This document shows positions 1-11,865 of a stretch of 64,000 nucleotides of DNA, piece after piece. The position numbers were made by a program, and so were the translations under genes. The notes under the pieces were generated by a model that was not told where the DNA came from, ran no database searches, and was given only the letters and a program-made list of their open reading frames with translations. The stretch spans positions 2,108,001-2,172,000 of the forward strand of contig JAUZTG010000041.1 of the NCBI GenBank assembly GCA_030734395.1, written 5' to 3'. The stretch's first letter is position 1. The number at the start of each line of letters is the position of its first letter. This stretch comes from Sarocladium kiliense (taxonomy: Eukaryota; Ascomycota; Sordariomycetes; Hypocreales; Sarocladiaceae).

Positions 1-1608
1 TGCCGTCTTTGTCGCCACCTTTACCCTCTTTTTCCTTCCATTCGGAGAGTTTGGCAATGACGGTACCGAGAGTGAGAAGGCTCTTGTTGATATGAGCACC
101 CTCTTGCCTTCTCTCCTTCGACTCAGCTGCTTTTTCAGAACCAGCAAGATCGATGAGGCTGAGCGTCGAAACACGAACACCTCCAGGTGCTAGACCTGAT
201 CGCTTGCCATCACCAATCCCTGAGCCCGGCACGCGCTCGCGGCTCTCAACGACAATCTGGACCACCGCATGACTTCGAGAACTTCTTGCATTAAACTGGG
301 TGCTGGCAGTGCGTCGGGCTTGGTCACCACGAGCAATGACACGCAGAAGCTGTGTGGGGCTTTGCACAATTTCTTCCTTCAAAGGTGTGGCATAAACTCC
401 GCGCTTGCTGTCCTCACGAAGCTTGATTTCATCCTGCTGGACGTTTCCACCGACGCCACTGCCTGTTGGCATGCTGAGAAGATCATGGATCTTCTCGTTG
501 TAAATTTCGAGGTAGCTGACTCTCAGGAGAAATTCACGGGATGGAGTCTCTCGGATGTAAGAGAAGATATCGGTGATGGCGAGAGGAATGACACCGGGTG
601 ATGATGCTGTGCCTTGCATAGAGAATGTCTTGCCCGTACCAGTCATACCGTACGCGAAGACAGTTCCGTGATATCCTTCCATCACCCGACGGACCAAGCG
701 TTTTGCGATATGATCGTACACCCTAGAGTTATTGTCATGGGTCGCAAATACGTTGTCTGATGTCCAGGTCAGTACTTTTCTTATACATATGCTGGATGCT
801 GGAGCGGCATACCGTAGTAGTGATCACCACCCTCCTTGCCCTTGTACGATATCAACGACTTTCTGCCATCGACCATCCATTCGCCTTCGGGTCTTTCGTG
901 ATCGGCATTGGTGTCGGGTCTCACGCGTACACTGACAAGCACATTCCCTTTCCCATCGATCTTGGAAGAGCGCTTTTCAATAGCGCCATCCGTTTTGGGT
1001 GCTGATCCTTCCGCAGGGTCATCGTAGGTTGTAGCAGAGGTAGAATATGAATCTTGCGCTGAAGAGCTCCGGCTCTGTGGGTCAGAGCCCACGCTGATGA
1101 GACCATCGGACATGCGGACGCTCGTAATGGATTTGCCCTCTCCACTCCCGTTCAACAGGCTTGGAGTACTTGGGTTGAAGGTGCTATGCATAGAGTCTTT
1201 GGACGATCGCGATTTTCGAGAACCCCGCGGCCTATCACTTGCTAGTGGGCTAGGAGGCAGACTACTGCCACGAGTTTCACTTCGAGGAGGATGCGGGAAC
1301 GAGTTGATGCTGACTGTCTTGCGAATCGTCTTGCCACCAGGTGTTTGAGGCGCAGGACTCCTGGAGCCGCCCAGGCTTCTCGGCTGAGGGAGCGCTGATG
1401 TCGGAGCAGGGCTAGGTGGTCCAAGATTCATCGAAGGTGCGCGTAGTGAGCTCTGGGGTAGACTCGGTGCTGACCTCATTGATGGTGTGCTAGGAATACC
1501 ACCTGTGCTCTTACGGGTCTTAGCGACTGGCAGTGCCGGCAGAGCCATGTTTGGAGGCCCATTTGAAGGCCGCGAAGGACGCGGTAGTGCTGTCACTGTT
1601 TCTGCCAT
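1..1608 (-). CDS. kipA: Kinesin-7/KipA-type motor protein, N-terminal part (cut by window edge)
   Basis: This is a plus-end-directed microtubule motor of the Kip2/Tea2/KipA (kinesin-7) group, which in filamentous fungi carries polarity factors to microtubule plus ends. Exon 1 is 1608-813 and exon 2 runs from 756 off the left edge. A 56 bp intron (757-812) joins them to read HYYDNVFATHDNN. The first ~235 residues are Ser/Pro/Arg-rich and disordered, as in KipA. The motor follows, with VLVSVRVRP, the P-loop GMTGTGKT, the switch I region ending NARSSRSHAV, and switch II LIDLAGSEKAAES. The frame is then open to base 1, so the end of the motor and the stalk are missing. The start is the ATG at 1606-1608. 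The motor call is near certain; the KipA subfamily rests on the GMTGTGKT/FSMQGTA wording and the long N-terminal extension, both recalled rather than aligned. Confidence 0.93.
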
Positions 1609-4600
1609 TGTGCCCGCTGTAGATGACTAGTCGATTGCTCGGGGGTACGATGCCTGATGGCTTTTCGGTTCGATCGGTCGCTCAGATGTGGGTGTTGTCG
1701 AGTAGTCGTTCGCAGAGCAGTTGAACCAAGGCCTAATAGGTAGTGTCGGAAGGGTTTGTGCAACAGTCGGGAACCGTTGCGTTTCGGCGGACCCTGTGCA
1801 ACAAGCACAGATCCTTATTCAGTGCTTCTGGCGACACCTAGCGAACGTTCTTGTCAGCAGTCGAAAGGTGGCTATTGGCGCAATCGCGATAAGTTGGCAA
1901 AATGACAGCTGGGCGTTGATGCAGAGATGTCGACATACGATTGTGATCATGAGTTGATGCAAAGAGCAAAGCAAGTAAAGATGGGCGAACACGCTGGTTC
2001 CTCGAGGATTCTTCGCATTTGGCGTCCTGATCCGGCGAAAGAGGTTCAGGAGGCGAGCATCAAAGAGGGAATAGTGCCTCCAAGTTCGATGTTCTTGGGT
2101 GACGGTAGTCGCAGCACTAACGCGGTGGACCAGGCGACGGGTTCCTGTTTAAACCCGACTGGGAGTGGTTGGGTACAGGCGCAGCGGCGTTGTCGAAGGA
2201 GAGGCGGCAACGGAAGAGCGAAGCCAACTTTAATCCAGGGGAAGTAAAGTTTGTCGACTGCAACGCGATTCTTGGGACTTGGTCGGCAAAACTGAAGGCG
2301 GAGCCGAGTCAGGATGCACGGTTATGCGACTGACAGCGAGGAGAGCAGGAAAACGGATGGCGGGAGAATGGGCCGATGTTGCTAAGGACGCTGGTGCGAG
2401 CTTTGACTCAGACTAAGGAAAGAGCTTCGTGGTATCGTAGGCGAAACTCGATCTGACGGAGTAGGCAAGAAATGCCGAGGGCAACGAGAAAGAATGACGA
2501 AGGGTACCGAATGTCTCAGGCCCTGAATATGAACGGCAGTTGCAGCTGAAAGAGAAAGAAAGAGAAGGAGGGGTCGACTTCGTCTGGAGGAGGAAAAGGA
2601 GGGACTGGAATGTACGTGACGATGAAGTTGAAGTGGTGAGGAAAGGCAATGGGAGGAGAGTGAGGGAGCGAGAGAAGACGCGGGAGACAGTGCCAGTCCC
2701 ACAGTGAGTGCAATGTAGTGCCTCCAGGACGGTACGTTCGGTTGCTGTCGAGGACCTCACCCCTGTCATAAGATGCCGGTTGCTCCTCTACTGGAGTCGG
2801 ATCTGGCAACGAACGACAGTCAGTGTGTGTGGTTCACTGTTGTCCTTGTCTATCACAGCGACCCAGGCTGGAAGTAAATTACGATACGCATCCCGAGGCA
2901 CCATTTGCCCTCCCTCACTGGCCCTGTGGTGTGAAAGCAGCAGCCAGACCCCTGCTCCAGTTGGACCACCCCTGTCGGTTCCTGCTGTGCGGGACCCCGC
3001 CACACAAGGCCCGGGGCCGCCCCCGAATCACAGCGGACAGCCACTGCAGCCACCCGCTGAATCAGGAATGGTCACCCACTCCCACTGACCTGTACTGGGC
3101 TGGCACTAGCGGGGACGGCCTGGAGGAGACTGCTGGAAGACAGCAGTAGGGCGCTGTGAGTGGTGCCTGAGCACTCGTCTTGAGCAACTCAGTGCCAACG
3201 CGTAATACATGGCTGGCCAACATCTGGGGACCTTCAAAGGGTACCCTCACACACTCCACAGTGCAGTGCTCACACCCTTTTCTCCCGCTCCCACAAGGGG
3301 CCGCCTCCATCTCCCGCTCGCCGTCTCTCCTCCACTCATTCTGCTGCCCTCGTGACGACAATTGTCTCTGTGCAGCCTCACCCTCATCTTGTCCTCACCA
3401 ACGTCCCACCATGAGCAAAGACAACTGGCTCTGGCGTGATCTGACAGACCAGCTTAGTGCAGGCTCTGGCGGCTGCGAGATTCGCCAAACACGGCGTCTG
3501 CTCTGGATTGCCTCTAGCTCGTCCTCGAAGCCTCGCCCCTAACCTCATCCTGGGTCTCAGTAGACCACGGCCGTCGACCATCCTTCCACTTCTTGGGTCG
3601 CCAAGCAGAGCAACAAATTTGATAGATTGCATGGTGGTCCTTGACCCTCCTTGAACCAAGGGTCGACCCCCCACCTCTCTACCCAAACCTCGACTCCCTC
3701 CCCTGATTCCCCGAAGCCACCAGCAAGGGATGCATCACTTTGCATCCCACGTCGGTACTTGGGAGCCCGCTCATCAGCACAGCATTGATGATTGCCCGAT
3801 CTTCTCTCCTACGTCTCGGACCATGCTAGCCTCCTCCTAAGCCCCTTGTAAATGCCCCCCAATGGAGGCCTGCCTCGAGCTTTTCGTGGGTCCACAGCTC
3901 TCCGAGCCTGAACCAGCCTTTTGGTGTCGTTGTTTCTCATTACTCGCAGCATCGGCATCAAACAAGGGGCATGAGTTGCCACGAGGTGTCATGGGACGAA
4001 CGCTGGACAAGCACGATCTCCGGACCATCTTTCAGCATCTACAAAAGCATTGCGACCCCGAACGTTGTCATCGCCGTGCTATCAGGAGAAGACCCCGGCT
4101 CGGTGACGGAAGCTAGGACCAGCCTGCGTGCACCAACTGATGCGTCTTCCTGCGCCAGTCCTCCTAGCTCATACAGGGATCACGCGTACGGATGCAGGAA
4201 CCATCGGGAGCGCAATCTATCGTCTTCAATCGTCCCGACCACGACATGACATGATCAAGCTTTGGCAGCTTTGGCAGTCTGCATTATGTATGGCCGCCAG
4301 TCTTATGATATCCTGTCTACTTGGCTTTGTAGGCTTCCATCGTGCTCATCTTCGCATATTCCCGGACACTGAGGACGGCGGGGCGTCGCTCGCTGGTCCA
4401 CGACCTGGACACGCCCAGTTGCACTGACCGCGCCAGGCACCATGCAACCTTCCAGCCATGTCACCTCGCTAGATCTCAATGTTGCAGTGCCGTCACCAGG
4501 CCTGCCCCTTTTCGTTGCTAAACGCTCGTCGCTCAAGTCCTTATCCGAGCAAAAGGAGTGTTCGATCCAGCCATTTTGCCAATTCATACGGATATTTCCG

Positions 4601-5515
4601 GCGCGAACTGTACGACAGCTTTTACGACCAGAGGCCAACCTTAGGACAAGCCCTCATTTCTGCAGCTCCATTTCTCTTTGCAATGATCATGTACGATGGT
4701 CAATCGAGTCGGTGCCGTCAACTAGATCCGGCAAATCGAGACCCGGCTCAATCAAGGTCGTTGCGCCACACTGCCTGCAGTTGGTCCAATAACCTGCATC
4801 TTGAGTTGAACCGCACTCTTGAAACGCCACACAGTATTTCGGGCAAACAGGTTTTCTTTCATTACCAATGCCATGAGTATAACAAATAAATGAGGCACGG
4901 CTCGTTGAGAGGCACTCGCATGGCCGATTGTTCAGCTGGAAGACAGTCCAAGCCACGTTTGATACGGACGGTTTCAGAGGATATTCGAAACTTGATTGCT
5001 TATTTTCCAGGTGTGCTTTAGGTTTGGGTTCGGAGCATTACGCTGGTCGCTCCATGCTCAAAGGTGTTTGTGCACGCGGGGTGGCAGGGGTCCTCGTATT
5101 TGGCGTTGAAAGGCTGGTCAGTGCAGGCGACAGCGTAAGACCCTCGGCCCTAATGGTCATGGGACAGACATCAATCAACAAGGATATTGCTTTTCTTGGT
5201 CCTCGTCCATCGGCATAAGACCGTTGAGTTGGAGACTCCGGGTCGATGGCACCACAACATCGGGCCCTCTGCAAGTCAGCAAGCGGCAAAGATCGAGACA
5301 TGTCTCGGACGTTGACTTTGGGTCGCCAGCCTGCGTCTCAGCCTCCTCCGGACAATTGATGCGACATTGACTCCTTGTGAGCTGTCATCTGCGCGATCGT
5401 CGAATATTGGCTAGTGAGGACGTGTTGACGGCTCACAGCCGTCTCAGCGACATGAATCACCTACCTCGATACAGGAAAGCAGGCTGTCTTGCTTCCGTCA
5501 GAAAGCGTTCGGCGC
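1609..5515. other. Long region without a recognisable gene
   Basis: This lies between the start of the kinesin gene and the end of STK19, both on the minus strand. No reading frame resembles a known protein. Two strand-biased leaders are visible. About 2520-2700 is purine-rich on plus, so pyrimidine-rich on minus, which fits the kinesin 5' leader. About 3260-3410 is pyrimidine-rich on plus and runs into an ATG at 3411 in good context (CCCACCATGAG), but that frame stops after 43 codons. A small gene or non-coding RNA is possible and unproven. Confidence 0.4.
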
Positions 5516-6622
5516 TCAGCTACCCGACGCTCTAACTCCTCTTCCTACACTCGACGTATCGAAAAGTTCAACAACGCCAAGTCCAACGGCCTCTCCTAGG
5601 AGCCATTCCCACTCAAGGCCCCAGAACTCTTTCCACCGAGGTCCGTATAGGCCACCACCCTCGAAACGCTCCTTCAGCCATCCCTCTGGGCCCTCACCCC
5701 ATTTTGTTTTTGCCAATGTCTCACGGAGCCAATCCACTGCTGCCTCGGCCACCTTGAGATACCGACCATGACCCGGTATGGCAAGGCGATAAGACATTCC
5801 ATCATCTGGAGCAGACGATGGTCCAGTTGAGCCACCACCGCCCCCTCCTCCTGACAGATGAATTGCGTTTGAGCCACCGACCGCGGCCACGGTCCCGGAG
5901 GCGGCTTGTGAAACGCGTTGAATCGAGGTAAGTGTAGTACGGTCCTCCGGACGAACATGCAACGTGCTGCCAGGACGGGCTTGCATGCGGGTCACAATAA
6001 ATCCTTCGTTTTGGAGTTCTCGTAATTCTTGGGATGAGAGCGTGCCCTTTGGTAGATCTTGGGCTACGGGATTTGCAGTCAAGAAGCCTAGGAAATTGTC
6101 CTGTGCACTCTTTGATATACTCGGTGTCTCTCTCACCATCCGCTCGAGTTCAGAAGACTCGATCAGAGCATGACCTATGCCGCCACGACGTTCCACGCGC
6201 ACTTTCCGCAGGACACCTTTGCGGTTCAACTCAACAACCTCCTTTTCGACCCTCGTAGGTGAGTTGAGAATAGCGTTCAAATGTCCCGTCGTCACGATGG
6301 GGGGCACACCGAGGCGATAGTTCAGCAGCTCGGCTGTACGGGTAGAGTTGAAGCCGGATGTTGGTACGGAGGTGAACATATGCGAGCGGATGTAGCGCAT
6401 AGCCTGAACAGCATCGCGAAGCGTCAATTCCGTGGTGAGAGTAGCAGCGAGGCCTTCGTCGTCAAGCTTGTCTGGGAACAGTTCTGTTGGATCCTCTTTT
6501 GGCTTTCGGGCTTTGCGAGGGCTTGGTGATGAAGGGCTCTTGGAAGGCGAAGCAGGCTGCGGCCTCGAGGGTTTGGTGATCCGACCTGGCTTGCCCAGTA
6601 TCGAACGTATGCTCTGTGGCAT
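5516..6622 (-). CDS. STK19-family winged-helix protein
   Basis: This intronless gene encodes 368 aa of the STK19 family. The name 'serine/threonine kinase 19' is historical. No kinase motif (glycine loop, VAIK, HRD, DFG) is visible here. Published work on the human protein describes a DNA-binding winged-helix protein acting in transcription-coupled nucleotide excision repair. Residues 1-50 are a basic, Pro/Ser-rich tail. The conserved core starts near residue 65 with the LRDAVQAMRYIRSHMF block and continues with a winged-helix segment (LNYRLGVPPIVTTGHLNAIL, then VELNRKGVLRKVRVERRGG). A glycine-rich linker (GGGGGGGS) near residue 258 precedes a C-terminal Trp-rich helix region. The start ATG is 6620-6622. 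It probably acts in the nucleus. The family call is strong; the repair role is inferred from the human protein. Confidence 0.85.
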   Translation of the reverse strand: MPQSIRSILGKPGRITKPSRPQPASPSKSPSSPSPRKARKPKEDPTELFPDKLDDEGLAATLTTELTLRDAVQAMRYIRSHMFTSVPTSGFNSTRTAELLNYRLGVPPIVTTGHLNAILNSPTRVEKEVVELNRKGVLRKVRVERRGGIGHALIESSELERMVRETPSISKSAQDNFLGFLTANPVAQDLPKGTLSSQELRELQNEGFIVTRMQARPGSTLHVRPEDRTTLTSIQRVSQAASGTVAAVGGSNAIHLSGGGGGGGSTGPSSAPDDGMSYRLAIPGHGRYLKVAEAAVDWLRETLAKTKWGEGPEGWLKERFEGGGLYGPRWKEFWGLEWEWLLGEAVGLGVVELFDTSSVGRGVRASGS

Positions 6623-7142
6623 GTTGTGTTCGTAGATTTGAAGATTGTGCTGAGGGTTTGATGTGTTGTAGGAGGGATCGCAATGAATTAGCCGTCGAAA
6701 TAGTTTGTTCCCGGCTGACGGGTGGCGATATTTCGGAGAACCAGCTCCCTGCTACACAACAGCTCCCTGAGGATTCTTGCAGTCTGTCTCAAGTCAAGCG
6801 ACATTACAAATGCGCCCAGGCAATGAAAGTCGATAAATTATGTATCGCCGTCGTGTTGAGTGTGAGTTGGGAGGGAATAAAATCGGAGTTGCGGAAAGCC
6901 GCTACCCTGAATGCGGATGCTGAGGATTACTAAATGAGTGAGAAGATTGCATGTCAACTTCAGGGCGTGATCCGCCCAATTCATGGTCAGTTGATATACG
7001 GGTCGCCATGACACAGGTCTTAGACGAATTATACAATTTGTTGACAGCTATTCAAAACATCGCTCCAGCCGCCTTTCTATGCATCCAAATCCCAAGTGAC
7101 ATGCCGATCCAGTCCTCCTCCGCGTTCCTTTCCAAGCATCCA
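6623..7142. other. Intergenic: STK19 promoter and transporter 3' flank
   Basis: This 520 bp spacer lies between two minus-strand genes. It should hold the STK19 promoter on the right of its start codon and the 3' untranslated region of the SulP transporter. I see no conserved frame, repeat or RNA gene in it. Confidence 0.4.
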
Positions 7143-10100
7143 TTAACCAGCCATCGTCAAGGTATACGATGTTATAGCACTCATCCTCTCCGTCGTCAAC
7201 TTCAACGAGACTCTCAACATCTCCCTAGCGATCTCCGGCTCCTCCTTCTGCAGCTTTCCCCATCCCTCGCTGTCCATTAGCCAAACCACACAATCCCTCT
7301 CGACCTGCGCCGTGGCTGTGCGTTCTGTCTCCGAAAAAAATGGCAGCTCGCCGCATGTTGTCCCTGCGACGATGCTCTCGCACAGCCAACCCTGTGGCAG
7401 ATCATACTCTGCGCGCAGGATGCCGCGTTCCACGAGGTAGAAGCCGTCGGCGCGCTCGCCACGACGGAAGATGATGGAGCCTGCTGTGAATTCGCGGCGT
7501 TTGAAGTAGGAGGTTGCGCGGAACCAGAAGTCTTCGTTCTTATCTGAGAGCCCTTGGAAGATTTGGAGCATGAGCCGGAGGGGCTCTTTGAAGCTTTGCC
7601 AGCGTGTAGAGGGCTGGATAACAAGGCTGGTAAGAGCATCTTGTGCCGCCTCTGCTTGGTGATTGCGTCGAGGGGAATTGAAGGGAGGATCAAAAGATGA
7701 CAAAGTTGATGTCTTCGTGTCTGGTACGTCGAGGCTGGCAGTTGCTGTGCGCTTGTTCTGGTTGAGTTCCTCTTGACGCGCATAAAGTGTTTTCAGCAGC
7801 TCATTCTCGCAGCTTTCCAAGGCCGAGTTCAGATCTGGTAGCATCATCACCTCGATGCCGTTATTGCCTAGGCCGACGGCGCGTAGGTTTCTGCCAAGCT
7901 GACTCTCTGCTTCAACACCACTGAGAACGAAGACGACACCCTTGTTGTCCAGAAGTCTGCTGATGGTGTTGAAAGCCTCGCCGGCGGAATAGTCAAGGTC
8001 GCTGACACGCCACAAATCCAGAACGAGGAACTTGATCGGCTTCTTCGTAAAGGCATTGTCTTCGAGAAGAGCTCGAATCTTCTCCTCAACGCTAACGATG
8101 GTTCCAAAGAACAGGTATCCCGTGAGCTTGATGATGAAGATTTGCCGCCCAACATTTTGAAGGTAATGATGTTGGGATGGGTTGCGGCGCACCGTCGACG
8201 TCACGATATCTCCCGAAAAAGTGCCCCTGATAGCAGAAATACGCGATGTCTGAACAATCAGTGAGATGAACGCAAGGATAATGCCAACGCCAATGCCGAT
8301 GACGAAGTCATGAATACCCATAACCAGCACAATGACAATCACAGTCAAGTACTCTGCAAGTTTGAGCTTCTTGCGTGGCAGCCAGACAGCCTCCAATAGG
8401 AGCTCGAATCCAAGATCGTAGATCAAAGTTGCAACCATCATTACGGGAATGAAACCGATGAGACTTGGACCGACACACATGACGCCGAAAGTGAGAGCCG
8501 CGAGCATGTAACCTGCCAATCGACTATCACCACCAGAACGCATGAAGAACACCGTGTTTGCATACACCAGGTAGTTCTGGATGCTGCCAAGACAGCCCGA
8601 GAGGAAGTTGGAGTAGCCGTGTAGTCTCAGCTCCTTGTCTAGGTCGGCGTTGTCCTCGCCACAGTTGAGCGCCAGAGCTGGCACATTGATGGGTACGTGG
8701 AGGATGCCAAAGAACGTCAAGGCCAGCATGGCGGGAATGCATTCCACGACGGCGTCCCAGCGTACGAGTTTGAATTCTGTTACTGGTCAGAATCTGCGCA
8801 GGCTGACTTCAGGAATTGAGTCGACTTACTATAAAGCGTGTAGAAGTACCACCAGGGCTCTCCAGCTGGTGGTCCTTCGAAGATCCAGCCATTGTCCCTC
8901 AAATTATCCACGTCCAAAGCATCGATGCAGAGAACCAGGAAGTAGAAGATCATGGGTATCGCAAGGATGTAGAGCGGCAAGAAATACTTCGAAGCCACCT
9001 TTGCCTGACCCCAGAAAAGCAGAATTGCTAAGACTAGGGGAACAACCCAAAGTGGAACCGTGTCCGGCTGTGTGAGCTTGTGCAGCGTATCGAGGTCGTA
9101 CTTGAGGCTGCCTTCCAGTCTGGCGGAGACTTCGAAGCCTGTAGCGACAAGGAACCAGCCGACTCCTCCAATGCAGCCAATGAGAATGTGTCGTGGGATA
9201 AAGCCTACCATGTAGCCAAACTTGAAGCGGCCCATTAGGTAGAATACCAAGCCGGTGATCATAGAGCTGATAGCATAGGATACAATTGTAGTGGCAATAA
9301 CAGCATCGGGATTGTCTGCCCCGACTGCATCTGTGATTCGCTCAGCCATATTGTGAAAGAAGGGTACGACTTCGATCTGCAATACAGTTAATGGGAATAC
9401 AATCAAGATGTCAGATATGGGCACCTACAAGCTCTGATCCGACCGCTCCTTTGAAAATACTACCGCTTGAGAAGGTCAATTGCGAGACGATGGTGCTAAC
9501 GTAGAAAATGGAGATGCCCGCAGAGCCAAGATGCTGGAAGATCGGCTTGCCGAGGGGGAAGAGGATCATGCCTGTAAAAGTTAGTCTTGCGTGTTGTAGT
9601 AGGAACGAAACATGTCTTTCTCACCATATGATAGTGCATCGAGAATATTGAGCAGTAATCCAACAGCGACAGACGGCAGGCATGAGACCGGCGTCAGAAC
9701 AGCATTCTGCCAGATCAATTTACGATCCCAACGTCGCGGATCAACTGCTACGACGACTGTATGCGCAACCCGATCCTTGACCTCGTGTGTTCCCTGCACC
9801 ACGCCCTGCAGCCAAGCTCTTCTCGCCCTCGGTTTCTGTTCCTCCAAGTCACGGCCCTCGGGATGGGATGCCGTTCTGTGAAGTAAAGGTGTATTCTCGG
9901 ATATCGAACGTCTATCGCTTCTAATCGACGACTTCCGCCGCCGGCTGTCGACTCGTACCGTCGTGTTGTCATCGTCGTTATCGGATCCGACAGCCGAGTC
10001 TCCCGTAGCCGACTCGGGAGGGGATTTCCGAAGCAAGTTCGCAATCATGGAGGGGCCATCTTCACCCATTGGGTCCTCTGAAAGAGGCTCAGGCGAGGGT

Positions 10101-10611
10101 GGTTCCGAAACTTCGAGTATGGCTTCTGTCGTGGTCGATCGTTGTTCATGAGTTGTGCTATCATCGCCCTCGCCGTCCGAACCGAAGACGTCTTGCACAG
10201 ACGGCCGTGACTTTTGTAGAAATGACGAACCACGACGATCTTGTTGATCGGCCAGCAAGTAGCTTGCTAGCTCGGCCGTATCTTCTCGAACACTGAGGGC
10301 ATTGGCTTCGCTGTCGACCGGAACTACTTTCGTTAATATGGATTCGGTATCCTGGCCACGCCGACGTCACTCGACCCACCTAGCTGCTCTCGTACGCTAC
10401 CGTGAATGAAAGACCGAATTGGCTCCCTATGTGAGGGTGCGGATGTGAAGGACGACGAGAGTCGGCGAGAGGAACCAGCAGGCACTTCTGAGGCGGCGGC
10501 AGGACTCGAAGCGGTTGCGCCATCATTGGCGTCATCCTCGCGACGGATGTCGAGGCTAGAGGCGCGTCGCCTCCAAGAAGGGAAACCAATGCCTGTCGAG
10601 GAAGAGGCCAT
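7143..10611 (-). CDS. SulP-family membrane transporter with STAS and cyclic-nucleotide-binding-like domains (Vsb1-like)
   Basis: A 1085 aa multi-pass transporter in five exons: 10611-10380, 10326-9625, 9571-9429, 9376-8830 and 8776-7143. The introns are 52-53 bp. Residues 1-280 are a disordered cytosolic tail with acidic and basic clusters. It contains ENTPLL (about 221-226), which fits the acidic dileucine form [DE]xxxL[LI] used in AP-3 vacuolar sorting. The SulP membrane core runs about 290-740. A STAS domain follows (about 754-880, starting FIIKLTGYLFFG), and the last ~125 residues are a cNMP-binding fold (GSIIFRRGERADGFYLVERG, then GELPFF). The closest yeast protein by length and layout is YGR125W/Vsb1, which is linked to vacuolar storage of basic amino acids, so transport of sulfate should not be assumed. 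The start ATG is 10609-10611. Confidence 0.87.
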
Positions 10612-11865
10612 TGCTTATCTACAACCTTCAGGCGCTGCAGCCCGTCCAGCGGAGGGATGGTGTACGGACTCTCATCCAAGAACGCCGTGTGCCGATACCG
10701 GATGGTACGTAGACGAAGAGGACTGTCGCAGTGCGTCGGTTGACAATCGGTACAACGATTCTGATATTGCGTGTTCAGAAGTTGGGGGGGAATAGCTGGG
10801 AAACCTTGAGAGTAACGAAGCTTTGGTCCGGATTCGTCGCGGCATGAATGGCTATCAGCCTAGTAATCGGTAGCTCCAAACTTCTTGGTTCTAGGTTCAC
10901 GAGAGAGGATAACGTAATTTGCGGGTGGGTTTCGCGATTTTCTCAGTTGATTTCTGCAGCGGCTACAACAATGCAGCACTCGGAAAACCGGGCCAATGCA
11001 AGCCAAGGGTTCTCCAGAGCCTAGACTCGGCATATGCAGTGCGCCATCCGGAATGAATGAGAATTCTTACCTATTGCTGCACTGCATTTTGCCTCGATCA
11101 ACGGTTCTCGCGAAGCTCCGCCAATCCACCCTTGCGCGCGCACTAATGCCCCTCCAAGAGACGTGACGCCCGTCATGACCCTGCTGCAGACCAATTGCGT
11201 AGTACTGTATCCAATTGATCCCTGCTCTTTTCATGACCGTGCATGTGCCTCTCAACTCGCATGGCCCGTGGGTGCCGTCAATGGCTATCAGTGGTGAACA
11301 ATTTGTTCTGCATTTCGACAGAGATGACGCCTTTCAACCCTTGAGCACGAGTGATCACGGACGAGAACAGCGAGACAGCCCCGGCTCTCCTTTGAGCAGT
11401 ATTTGCAATGTGTATCACATGAGAAATTGGTACCTGGATCAAATTCCCATTCTGATATTCACATGTCGCTAGAATGCAATTACCGACGTAATCCTTATCT
11501 GGTCTCTCTCAGGATGGGTGATTGGCTTTTGCGGCGTCCTGTTCGAGGCCTTACTTGCCAAACTTTCCTTGGCGCTTTCTTTGCACTATCGGCACGGGCA
11601 GTCATCCGGGCCGGAGACAAGTAGCGGCTTGTGTATCCAGACTCAATTGTATGCTGGACGTGCCTCGCTGTCTTTGGCTCAGGAGCGGTAAGCCCCTGTC
11701 AGCACATATGCGACCTTGTGGTGGTCGGATGTGATATGTGGTCGTATTTCTGGGGAAGAGGGGGGGGGGGGGGTTGCTCGGCTTGGTGGTGGTGAAGTAT
11801 TGGTGTCATTTTGACTTCATGGCGGTACCAGAAAATATGCAGCCGAGCTTCTTCTGTTACGTTGC
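10612..11865. other. Intergenic with a 14-nt G run
   Basis: This lies between the start of the SulP transporter and the end of PSF1, both on minus. It should contain the transporter promoter. The only distinct sequence is an uninterrupted run of 14 G at 11760-11773, just beyond the PSF1 stop. No conserved reading frame was found. Confidence 0.4.
11760..11773. repeat. Poly-G tract
   Basis: Fourteen consecutive G on plus, about 90 bp past the PSF1 stop codon. It is noticeable but may be simple slippage or an assembly weak point. Confidence 0.7.
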
